Below, piece after piece: positions 24,665-33,719 of a DNA stretch of 64,000 bases (positions are counted from its first letter, which is position 1; every line of letters begins with the position of its first letter). The position numbers and the translations under genes were made by a program. Origin of the DNA: Distichodus sexfasciatus (lineage: Eukaryota; Chordata; Actinopteri; Characiformes; Distichodontidae). The DNA lies in the NCBI GenBank assembly GCA_032718565.1, contig JAVGVS010000305.1, forward strand, positions 62,001-126,000, given 5' to 3'. Below the pieces are notes generated by a model, which saw nothing but the letters and a program-made list of their open reading frames with translations, made no database searches and was not told the DNA's origin.

Positions 24665-25322
24665 CTGCTTGTACCAGAAAACAAAGGAACAAAAAAATGG
24701 TTTCCAAAATGAAAATGCTGGAATATTCAACATAACAAAATGAATATGATTTACACACACCTGTGCACATTCCATTTTACCGATAATCCAGCCGCCTGTG
24801 TACACAGCCTAGACACCCTAGATATAACTGCTGGCGACATATTATACACAAAGATTCAAACACTGTGCCATTTTCTATATGCATTACGGAAACTACATTG
24901 TCAGGTTTCACACAGAAGTGACATTAACTGGATATCACAGTACTTAGTGTTTACAGAACAATGTCTAAAACAGCTAAAATTGATGGGATTTATGGTACAC
25001 AGCAGTAACTCATAGTCTTACCTGATTTCAAGGAAAATGTCTGATTGGAGGAGTAATGGTATCACAATTCTCTTTTGGTTGCGTCACCTGAAGAAAACCC
25101 TCCAGCATCAGGATTGCCCACTCACTCTGTGCACTCCAAGAGTAGGAGTGGAAACCATACCAAACAGTCCTAGCAAATCACCCACAAATTATTATTGTTT
25201 TTTCTATTTTCACTCTCACTACATTGCGGCTGGACTAAAGAATAATGAGAAACTCTCCCTATAAACTTGAGAAATTGATTCAACTAAATAAATCATCATG
25301 AGAAACAAAAACAGGGTCTCAC

Positions 25323-25434
25323 CAGAAGTTTGTGGAGGACAGAACTGCAGATGCTTTTTAGGATGACTGCTGAATGGAATGTGCACCTTTTGAAAGGGAG
25401 AATCTTGCCCCTTCTTCAGCACCAGTTTCTTGTG
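25323..25434 (-). CDS. parp14: PARP14-like, linker exon between macrodomains 2 and 3
   Basis: Flanked by a ttag acceptor and gtgaga donor. It encodes a basic linker (KKLVLKKGQDSPF, then HPKKHLQFCPPQTSG). No domain is recognised. It follows the macrodomain 2 end in phase. Confidence 0.5.
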
Positions 25435-25542
25435 CTAATTACTCCAGCAAAAAATACATATATAAAATAATAATAATATGAAATATGTATAATTTAGAAA
25501 TTTTTAAGAACATTTAAAGATGTGACAAACTCATTCCAGTAC

Positions 25543-25758
25543 CTGAACGGTCTCGTAATCCGAGGGATGCACAACCACAGTCACCTCCCTGAGGTACTGA
25601 GGTTTGTCTTTGAAAATAAAGATATGGATCTCACTTTGCATAATCGAGGACACCATATCTTTGGGAAAATTCAGGTTTCCGTACTAATGGCCGAAATGAA
25701 ATTGAAGTCATTGTTTTTTCTGCGCTCCTAAGCATTTTCTAATTATTTGCTTCAATAT
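25543..25758 (-). pseudogene. parp14: PARP14-like, macrodomain 2 C-terminal exon, frameshifted
   Basis: ILKQIIRKCLG, then EKKTMTSISF, then GNLNFPKDMVSSIM and PQYLREVTVVVHPSDYETVQ form the second half of a macrodomain, but they sit in three different frames. Shifts lie near 25725 and 25690, the second in the conserved GTGN loop. The ends carry normal splice signals (acceptor caacag, donor gtactg). Confidence 0.65.
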
Positions 25759-25856
25759 CTGTTGAAATAGAAATAGACAGAGTATGTCATATTCAAGCGG
25801 AACAACTTTTACACTCAATTATGGGTTTGAAATCTTTAGTGGATTGTCGTAATCAC

Positions 25857-26087
25857 CTCATCTTCTGAATCTCTTCCACTATTCCAAAATGGGCACACAG
25901 TATGGAAGACAAACTGACACTTCAAGTTATAACCATTAGTCATGACTATGTCACCATTATTTACACAAGTCCCTTTGTTCTTAGCTTCTGTCTGCATCTG
26001 AGGACCGGCAACACTCAGAAGTGCTTTGGAGACAGCACCCCTGTTGAGGTCCAGCTCTTTTGAAACAGTGTTCACAATCACATCAGA
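25857..26087 (-). CDS. parp14: PARP14-like, macrodomain 2 N-terminal exon
   Basis: The frame is open and reads SDVIVNTVSKELDLNRGAVS, then KALLSVAGPQMQTEA, then NGDIVMTNGYNLKCQFVFHT. This is the ADP-ribose-binding half of a macrodomain. The usual N-A-A-N is replaced by N-T-V-S, as is common for second macrodomains of this family. It joins GSIEDSM of the preceding exon. Confidence 0.75.
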
Positions 26088-26238
26088 CTGCAGGATAAGG
26101 AGGCACAATAATTGAGCAAGTAAGTTCACTGAATGGTATTAATAACAGTATTTTCCTTCTCATTTGTTGCTTAAAATTGGTAAGCAAAATTGCTATTTGG
26201 TCTGGATAAGTTAAGATTAGATTTTCAGGTTTGCTTAC

Positions 26239-28711
26239 CATTGAATCCTCAATACTCCCTAATTCCTGAGCATGAGTTCGAGTCCCTCACGTGTAAATTG
26301 GGTTTCAAGTATCTTTGACTCGCCTTTGTATTGTGCTCTAGAAAATGAGCTCGCTCCTTGAGACTCAAATTGCTCATGTTCACTTGTTTTGAACATTTGT
26401 TGCTCATGACCCTCGTGCCCCAAACATGTGATTCCCATGTCCACGAGTACTTTGACCATGAAATCCTTGACCTCGACTACCACGACCATGATAGCTCTGG
26501 CCACGATGATCAACGACCACGGTAACCATGCCCACGGTAACCACGCCCACGGTATACCATTTGGTTTTGAAAGGCCATTTTAGGGTTGAAATCTCTAAAC
26601 TCCTTCTTAACAGCCTGAGACATGGCATTTACAGTACTGACATTATTGTCCACAAGGTGAATTGCTTTCAGTGTGGTTTTGCTGCTTGGATACTTCTGGG
26701 CTTCTGCAGTCTCTTTGCAATTGTCCTTGCGCAAAGATCAAGAGGAAAACCAAATCAACTTCTGAGCTAATGATGGGGATTGCAATGGAGGAGCAATTGT
26801 TATTCTCGGCTTCTTTCAGAATTTCCTTTATAGCCTGTCCCAAACGCCTCACAGCAGTAACACTGTCTGTATCATAATAGCGGGATCCCACAGCATGAAT
26901 TACGTATTTGCATGGCAGTCGACCTGCCTCAGTAGTTATTGCATTCCCAGGGTGCACCTTCCCATGTGCTGATGTGTATCGGTCACTGCACTCTTGTAAA
27001 CATGGACCAGCTGCATTCAGCAGTGCTAATGCTACACCACCAGTGTGTTTCAGGTCTTCATTAGCAGCATTTACAACAGCATCTACTTTGAACTTGCAGA
27101 TATCTGCATTTCTGACTGAGATGACTATCCACCTGAGTCTGGACTTCACAAGACAGCTGTCCAAAATCCTCTACTCCAAAATCACTATAATCATCTTCAC
27201 TTTCTTCCTGCATGTGATCCTCTTCAAGCACTATTACATAGCTGTGTTCCTTGATCATCATTAAGAACATGCTTCCCTTGATCTTGGAAGTACTTTTTGG
27301 CACCTGCCTTGTCAATGACCAATTTGTCAGTGTAGAGGGTTTTTGCAATTTTTTGAAAACACTCCATGGCTGGATGGACATGCATATGTTCTCCAGAGAC
27401 ACTCTGATCAATGGTCTTCTTCAATCAAATCAACTTCCACCTCATTTACAAATTTCTGCCAAGTCTGTGATTTCTTTTCTTTAATGAATTTCACTAGAGC
27501 ATGAGACCTGAAATTAATGCTTTCTTGAATCACTGAGTGTGTATTAATGAATTCTTCCAGGTTCTAGCTGACCTCCATGACTGGTTCCTTAAATCCAGAA
27601 ACTATGACTTTCTCACCTTGCTTTACAGATTTAATTAGAACTGCTTTCCTTTTAGATGTATTGTATATGTCACAGAGTTGATCACTAAGTCTGTGCCATT
27701 CTGGCTTTTTAAGCATATCCGGGTCATCCAAAGAAATGGTTTTGAAAGTAAGCAACTTTTCAAGGGTCTTTTCGGCCTCAGACATAGCGTTTTGAGAACT
27801 ACTACACAAAACAACATCCTCGTTTTCAACTGTGTAGAATGCATGAATTCCCTTGGATGAAGAGATCTTCTGACATTGCTGCTGTACAGTCCACTGATTT
27901 CAGGAACTCTAGCAGTGATGTTTCTGCTTTGAAAACCTTTCGTGTCATTCCAAATCGTCTCTCAAGTACCCAGTTCTTCATGTACAAATATTCTACCTCA
28001 AGACCTTGGAACATCAACTGGTTGCTGTGTTGTTTGTAGGTGAGTCTAAGTTCAGGATATTTAGCAGCAGCAGTGCCCTGCAAGCCTTCTTTTCAACAAT
28101 AAAATAATGAAGGCGACAGACATTTCCATGGTGTATGAGCTACTGTCTATGTCCTTTCCATCTATTTGAAGCTTATTAAATCTTATCTTGAATGATCTGC
28201 TTCCAGGATCCCATGTCTTGAGCCATTCCGGAAAGAGTCACGACTCCTTTGGTGGTATCCATCCAGAACACTGCTTTGTCCTTCACTACTGACCGGAAGG
28301 CATTTTCTATTGCACTCCTTAAAGAAGGTGCCACCTCACACTCAAAGACATCATAGTTGGAAATAATGTTTTTGAACATGTCTCTGGTATTTTGCTGCCA
28401 GTTATCTATGTGCCTTTTTGTTAGACCATTCATTCTCAAAAGGGTATGAAGTGGACGGAACAAAACTTCATCCTTGCCCAAGTCCGCCTGGCAAAATTGT
28501 GCATCCAGTTGACTTGAAATAAATGATGCTAACCCCTTCTTATGGAGAAATTCCATCATGGCAGGATGGATCTTCTCTGTGAAAGGGTTTGGCAGGGTCC
28601 ATGTTGGTCTGTTTTAGCCATACAATGCTGTGCCTAGACAGCTGAAATATGGGTAAACACTGACTGGAATCTTGGCAATATTATGTTCATTTTTAAGAAT
28701 TTTCTCAGCAG
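26239..28711 (-). pseudogene. parp14: PARP14-like, long central exon (RRM/KH-like part, macrodomain 1, RG linker)
   Basis: From its 5' end (28711): EKILKNEHNIAKIPVSVYPY, a TAA stop near 28613, NKLQIDGKDIDSSSY, GLEVEYLYMKNWVLERRFG, GIHAFYTVENEDVV, an acidic stretch (EEDHMQEESEDDYSDFG), macrodomain 1 (KVDAVVNAANEDLKHTGGVA, then GNAITTEAGRLPCKYVIHAV and SSIAIPIIS), a Gly/Arg/His-rich linker, and GSIEDSM. Macrodomain 1 keeps the canonical NAAN and HTGGVA loops. Frame changes occur near 28175, 28100, 27853, 27285, 27140, 26510, 26415 and 26270. A single long exon here agrees with what I recall of PARP14 genes. Confidence 0.65.
26420..26580 (-). repeat. Gly/Arg/His-rich linker from short tandem repeats
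   Basis: Minus-strand reading gives YRGRGYRGHGYRGR and, one frame over, HGRGSRGQGFHGQSTRGHG. The plus strand shows 15-bp units ccacggtaacca(t/c)gcc in tandem at 26516-26552. It sits between macrodomains 1 and 2. Confidence 0.7.
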
Positions 28712-28850
28712 CTGAAAAAAATTAGATATTTCAGAAAAGCAATATACCGTAAAATATGTAATGCTAATTTACTTCTTTTTCATAAGAACGTTACAAAACA
28801 ACTGCATAATTGAACTTGTCCAACAGCCCAATAGACACAGAACTAAATAC

Positions 28851-29412
28851 CTTCTGGGTTATGAAAGGTGACAATGGCAGCTTCCTCCTCTGGAAGTTTG
28901 ATGCTCTCAATTGTTCCACCACACTTTTCAAAGTAGAATTGCCAACTCTGTAGTGATTGACCAGGAAGGTTTTCTCTCACTTTTAATACATTCAGTATTT
29001 CTTCTAGCCCTGCTCTTAAGACCATACTGCTGAAACCTTTTATTGCCTGTGCTTTCCAAAAGGAACTTTTCAGCCCCTAAAGAAACAACAATTCTCTCAG
29101 TTTTGGGTGCTTTCAGTGTAATTCATTGGTTAAAACTATATCGGTTGCAGTTGAATAATTTTGGATGAAGAAAGTATATGCAGTTCAACACTAAAATATT
29201 ACCATAATATAGTTTATGACATACCACTGGGTTCATCACTGAAAGTCACAACCGTATATTTTGATTCTGCACTATTCTAGACAATTTGATCCTCAGGAAA
29301 ACCAGTGATGTTTTCTTTGCTAACAGAGCAAGTATGTCTTGGAAAAGTTTTTCTGAAGCTTTCAATGACTACAGCGCCGTTTCAGAATTCTGAGTCTTAT
29401 CAGGACCATCTG
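28851..29412 (-). pseudogene. parp14: PARP14-like array, fourth copies of exons 5 and 4
   Basis: 28851-29076 resembles the intact exon at 31838-32065 (EEAAIVTFHNPEG at its end). 29225-29412 resembles the exon at 32203-32388. Both keep splice-site remnants, but the second has lost frame (for example ctattctag where the intact copy has an Ile/Glu-coding stretch). Confidence 0.6.
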
Positions 29413-31200
29413 CAAAACCAGAACATACATGTACGCATCACTGCATTACATCTTGATGCATTAAAATATCCATCAGAATGCAAATGTGAATGGTTAGTGC
29501 TCCCTTACCTTTTTGCTCCAAAACAGATACTGCATCAGTTCCTGGTCTATCGAAAAGGTTTCGCAGGGTCCATGTTGGTCTGTCTTTGCCATACAATGCT
29601 GTGCCCAAAGAGCTGAAATATGGGTAAACACTGACTGGAATCTTGGCAATATTATGTTCATTTTTAAGAATTTTCTCAGCAGCTGAAAAAGAATTTGATT
29701 TTTCAGAACAGTAGTGTATAGTGAAACATGTAATGCTAGTTTAGTTCTTCAATTCATGAGAACATTACAAAAACAACTGTACAATTGAGCTTATCCAACA
29801 GCCCAACAGACACAGAAACAAATACCTTCTGGGTTATGAAAGGTGACAATGGCAGCTTGCTCCTCTGAACCTGAAATATTATGCCCCTATTGTTCCAATC
29901 TCACTTTTCAAAGTAGAGTTCCAGCAGCCTTTAGTGACTCCGCAGGAAGGTTTTCCACTTTTAATACATCTGCATTTTTCCAGAGCCCCTGCTCTAAGAC
30001 CATACTGCTGAAACTTTTTATTGCCTGTGCTTTCCAAAAGGAACTTTTCAGCCCCTAAAGAAACAACAATTCTCTCAGTTTTGATGCTTTCAGTGTAATT
30101 CATTGGTTAAAACTATATCAGTTGCAGTTGAATAATTTTGGATGAGGTAAGTACATGTGCAGTTCAACACTAAAACATTACCACAATACAAGTTAAGGAC
30201 GTACCACTGGGTTCACTGAAAGTCACAACCGCAGTATTTGATTCTGCAATTATCTCCAGGACAATTTGATCCTCAGGAAAACGCAGATAAGTTTTTCTTT
30301 TGGCTAATATAAGTATCTTTTGGAAAAGTTTTTCTGGAAGTTTTCAATGATTACAGCACTGTCCTTGTGAATTCTGAGTCTGCATTGTGACCATCTGCAA
30401 ACCAGAACATACATGCACGCATCACTGCATTTCATCTTTGATGCATTAAATATCCATCAGAATGCAATGTGAATGGTTAGTGCTCCTCACTTTTGCTCCA
30501 AAACAGATACTGCATCAGTTCCTGGTCTATCGGGGTAAAGGTTTCAGAGGTCCATGTTATCTGTCTTGCCATACAATGCTGTACCCAAAGAGCTGAAATA
30601 TAAAACACTCGACTGGAATCTTGCAATATTATGTTCATTTTTAAGAATTTTCAGCAGCTGAAAAAATTTGATTTTTCAGAACAGTAGTGTATAGTGAAAC
30701 ATGTAATGCTAGTTTAGTTCTTCAATTCATGAGAGAACATTACAAAACAACTGCACACTGAGCTGTCCAACAGCCCAACAGACACAGAAACAAATACCTT
30801 CTGGGTTATGAAAGGTGACAATGGCAGCTTGCTCCTCTGGAACTGTTACGATGCCCTCTATTGTTCCAATCTCTAATTTTTCAAAGTAGAGTTCAGCTCT
30901 TTAGTGGACTCGCAGGAAGGTTTTCTCCCACTTTAATAATACATCTGCATTTTTTCCAGAGCCCTGCTCTTAAGACCATACTGCTGAAACTTTTATTGCC
31001 TGTGCTTTTCCAAAAGGAACTTTTTCAGCCCCTAAAGAAACAAATATCAATTTCAGTTTTGGGTGCTTCAGTAAATTATTGGTTAAACTATATCGGTTGC
31101 AGTTGAATAATTTGGAGCTGAGGGCACATGTGCAAATTCAACACTAAAACATTACCATTAACATGTTAAGGACATACCACTGGGTTCACTGAAAGTCACA
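29413..31200 (-). pseudogene. parp14: PARP14-like array, two further truncated units with dense indels
   Basis: Two roughly 985-bp units follow one another. Each holds, in plus-strand order: an exon-3-like piece fused to the first third of exon 6 (29508-29683; 30490-30660), then an exon-5 copy (29826-30057; 30797-31035), then an exon-4 copy (30204-30402; partial at 31180-31210). Compared with the flanking copies there are many one- to three-base losses, often in runs of G or T, in exons and introns alike. Confidence 0.6.
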
Positions 31201-31214
31201 ATGCAGTATACTGA

Positions 31215-31633
31215 CCGGATGTCATTTTCTATTGTACTCCTTAAAGAAGGTGCCACGTCACACTCAAAGACATCATAGTTTGAAATTATTTTTTTGAAGA
31301 TGTCTGTGGTGTTTTGCTGCCAGTTATCAATGTGCCTTTTTGTTAGACCCTTCATTCTCAAAAGGGCAGGAACTGGACTTAAGATAACTTCATCATTGTC
31401 CATGTCCACCTGGCAAAATTGTGCATCCAGTTGACTTGAAATGAATGATGTTAACCCCTTGTTATTGAGGAATTCCATCATGGCAGGATGGATCTTCTCT
31501 GTGAAAGGGTTTGGTAGGGTCCATGTTGGTCTGTCTTTGCCATATAATGCTGTACCCAGTGAGCTGAAATATGGGTAAACATTGACTGGAACCTTTGCAA
31601 TATGATGTTCATTTTTAAGAATTTTTTCAACAG
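31215..31633 (-). pseudogene. parp14: PARP14-like array, exon 6 copy with lost 3' end
   Basis: The frame is open from a caacag acceptor: EKILKNEHHIAKVPVNVYPY, then RPTWTLPNPFTEKIHP, then LDAQFCQVDMDNDEV and IISNYDVFECDVAPSL. It runs colinear with the copy at 28711 but stops matching at ENDIRSV, where it passes straight into the last part of an exon-4 copy (TFSEPSG). About 35-40 residues and an intron are missing at this junction. Confidence 0.6.
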
Positions 31634-31837
31634 CTGAAAGAAAGTACAGTATTATGTAATTATGACACATTATATACATATACAGCACATATGTACATAC
31701 ACCAGAGACTTCAAAACAGTAGTCTAAAGTAAACATGTAATGCTTGTTTAGTTCTTCACGTATGAACATCACAAAACATTTGCATAGTTTAGCTTGTTCT
31801 TGGACCCAAAGGACCCAAAGGACACAGAACTAAATAC

Positions 31838-32065
31838 CTTCTGGGTTATGAAAGGTGACAATGGCAGCTTGCTCCTCTGGAACTGTTACGATGCCCTCTA
31901 TTGTCCCACCCCACTTTTCGAAGTAGAGTTCCAGCAGCTCTTTAGTGGACTCGGCAGGAAGGTTTTCCACTTTAATACATCTGCTTTTTTCCAGAGCCCT
32001 GCTCTCAAGACCATACTGCTGAAACTTTTTATTGCCTGTGCTTTCCAAGAGGAACTTTTCAGCCC
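31838..32065 (-). CDS. parp14: PARP14-like, exon 5 (RRM-like module), intact copy
   Basis: After a tttag acceptor the exon encodes GAEKFLLESTGNKKFQQYGL, then IKVENLPAESTKELLELYFE and PEEQAAIVTFHNPEG, ending at a gtattt donor. The VENLP ... AAIVTF pattern is that of an RRM fold with RNP-like strands, as in the N-terminal part of PARP14. The frame is open. Confidence 0.7.
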
Positions 32066-32202
32066 CTAAAGAAACAACACTTATCTCAGTGTATGGTACA
32101 TTCAGTGTAATTCACTGGTTTAAATTACAGTTGATTTATTTTGAATAAGTACAGCTCAATTTAGATAGCAAAACATTACCACAGTGCAAGTTAAGGACAT
32201 AC

Positions 32203-32388
32203 CACTGGGTTCACTGAAAGTCACAACTGCAGTATTTGATTCTGAAATTAACTCCAGGACAATTTGCTCCTCAGGAACACCAGTAATGTTCTCTACTAAA
32301 AGAGCAAGAACTTCTTTGGAAAAGTTTTCTGGAAGTTTCTCAATGACTACGGCACTGCACTGTATATTCTGAATCTCATCAGTCCCAT
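32203..32388 (-). CDS. parp14: PARP14-like, exon 4 (RRM-like module)
   Basis: It encodes DGTDEIQNIQCSAVVIEKLP, then ENFSKEVLALLVENI, then LELISESNTAVVTFSEPSG, again with an RRM-like strand-helix-strand pattern. Flanked by a tttacag acceptor and gtatgt donor. The frame is open. Confidence 0.7.
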
Positions 32389-32485
32389 CTGTAAAACCAG
32401 AAAACATATGAAAGCATCATGTTCACATAATTATGCATTAGATGGTCTAAAAGAATGCAAATGTAAATAGTGAGTGGCCCCTTAC

Positions 32486-32528
32486 CTTTTTGTAGAAAAT
32501 CTGTTGCTGCACCACTTCCTGCTGCAGT
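32486..32528 (-). CDS. parp14: PARP14-like, short exon 3
   Basis: A 43-bp exon (TAAGSGAATDFLQK) between a ttaaag acceptor and a gtaagg donor. Degenerate versions recur in the array at about 29508-29550 and 30490-30530, which supports it as a real exon. Confidence 0.6.
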
Positions 32529-33108
32529 CTTTAAAAAAAGAAGCAAAGTATAAGGACTGTTTCACAGCACTGTAAACATTAGGGCATAAAACATACTTTT
32601 TATATGTGTCATAAAACATTAAAAAGCGTCCAAAAGAGTTATCTAGGCCTTGAAAATACAATCATGGCCGCTGCCAATAATTTCTGATATGTTCAGCCAG
32701 CTGTCATAGACAATTAGCAAGCTGTAGGAATATATATGTCATGCAGACCCGTTGCCCACAGTAAAGGAGTTGGGGGCAGTTGAAATGTAGATGGGGGCGG
32801 TGACAAGAACGAATTATTGCTGTGTCTATAAAATATATTATTTTAAAATGACAATTCAATGATCTCTAAGTGTCAGTAAAAGTCGACGCCCCCTTACACC
32901 CCCTAGTGGCGACAGGCCTGATCTTATCAGGTTATATGTTGAATAAATATATTATTTAGAAGTAGCCCCCGTTTCGTGAGTTAAAGAGTTAAATAGGCGG
33001 AGAGCTTAGACCTATTTGTGTATTCAAACCGAAACTAAACATAAATAAATGAGGAGATAAATTTGCGTCTAATAAATCATTTTCATGAATATTTCTAACA
33101 ATACTCAC
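32529..33108 (-). other. PARP14-like intron 2
   Basis: A 580-bp intron. It includes gggggcagttg and ccccctagtggcgacagg stretches that may be a small repeat; not assigned. Confidence 0.5.
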
Positions 33109-33224
33109 CGAGACACTTTTCTCTAACGGAGCTTCTGCTTCAGATGGTTTGAAAACGTTAAGTTTCACCAACTTATTGTCGATCGCTACCGTGTGATCAC
33201 CCTTTCGGAGTACTTTGTCCCGAA
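33109..33224 (-). CDS. parp14: PARP14-like, exon 2
   Basis: It encodes RDKVLRKGDHTVAIDNKLVK and LNVFKPSEAEAPLEKSVS between a gttacag acceptor and a gtgagt donor. The text fits the end of the first RRM and the linker of PARP14-type proteins. The frame is open. Confidence 0.7.
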
Positions 33225-33390
33225 CTGTAACACAAGTTAAATTAAGAAGCAGAATTATTACACAAAGTTATAATATATTTGGGTTTACTCTTTTGTAGTA
33301 AGTTGTAGGCTTCGTTCATAACTTCGTAAACTTGTATTGATTATCATTTTATTATGATATGGGTTAGTTAAAACAAAAAATGCCACTTAC

Positions 33391-33571
33391 TTTCTGATGA
33401 TTTGAACTGAACCACTGCGGCTTGAGATTGTTCGTCAAATTTTACTACGCAGTCTCCACCTTGCGATTTCTTTTTACTCTGGAAGTAAATTTGAAGTTTA
33501 GTTGTGACAGTTTTGACGGGAATATTCGACCAGTCTCCCTCCACGGTCAGCTCGTAAGGATATTCCGCCAT
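33391..33571 (-). CDS. parp14: PARP14-like, first coding exon
   Basis: Starts MAEYPYELTVEGDWSNI and continues with KKSQGGDCVVKFDEQSQAAV, an RRM-like N-terminus typical of PARP14. The ATG at 33571 is the first in this frame after the promoter-like region. The donor is gtaagt. Confidence 0.75.
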
Positions 33572-33630
33572 GTCGAGCCTCTTTACCCGGCCGGGCGGTT
33601 CCGTCTTCTGCGAAACCTCTCACAAAACTT

Positions 33631-33674
33631 AGTTTCACTTTCGTTTCGTTTCCTGTACTTACGTTTCCCGGGAA
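33631..33674 (-). promoter_or_regulatory. ISRE and STAT-type palindrome upstream of the PARP14-like gene
   Basis: The minus strand reads GAAACGAAACGAAAGTGAAACT over 33631-33652. It contains the classic interferon-stimulated response element core GAAANNGAAACT (33631-33642). A TTCCCGGGAA palindrome follows at 33665-33674 and a half-like copy (tcccggga) at 33695-33702. The ISRE sits about 60 bp from the start codon, as in interferon-stimulated genes. This predicts induction by type I or II interferon. Confidence 0.75.
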
Positions 33675-33719
33675 CAGAACCAGTTCAGCTGTAGTCCCGG
33701 GAAAATGATTGCGCACGTC

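Larger units (their letters stand above)
22244..33571 (-). pseudogene. parp14: PARP14-like gene (macro-PARP), whole locus, reading frame broken
   Basis: Gene order from 33571 downward is: N-terminal RRM-like exons, a tandem array of RRM-like exons, a long central exon, macrodomain 1, an RG-rich linker, macrodomain 2, half of macrodomain 3, a KH/WWE region and the ADP-ribosyltransferase domain. PARP14 proteins transfer single ADP-ribose units and are interferon-induced antiviral and immune regulators. Splice sites are mostly intact and the catalytic exons are clean. Even so, there are about ten one- or two-base frameshifts and two or more stops between 24000 and 28620, and dense indels at 29300-31210. 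Either the locus is a decaying paralogue or the assembly is poor here. Clean insyn2 and hrh2 exons nearby argue against a uniformly bad sequence. Fish genomes often carry several such genes. Confidence 0.75.

Noticed and set aside
29305..29616. 103-residue plus-strand frame
   Set aside because: Opposite strand of the damaged PARP14-like array; not conserved between the copies.
32740..32960. Possible MITE in the PARP14-like intron (gggggcag ... ccccctagtgg)
   Set aside because: The ends are only weakly complementary; not enough to claim an element.
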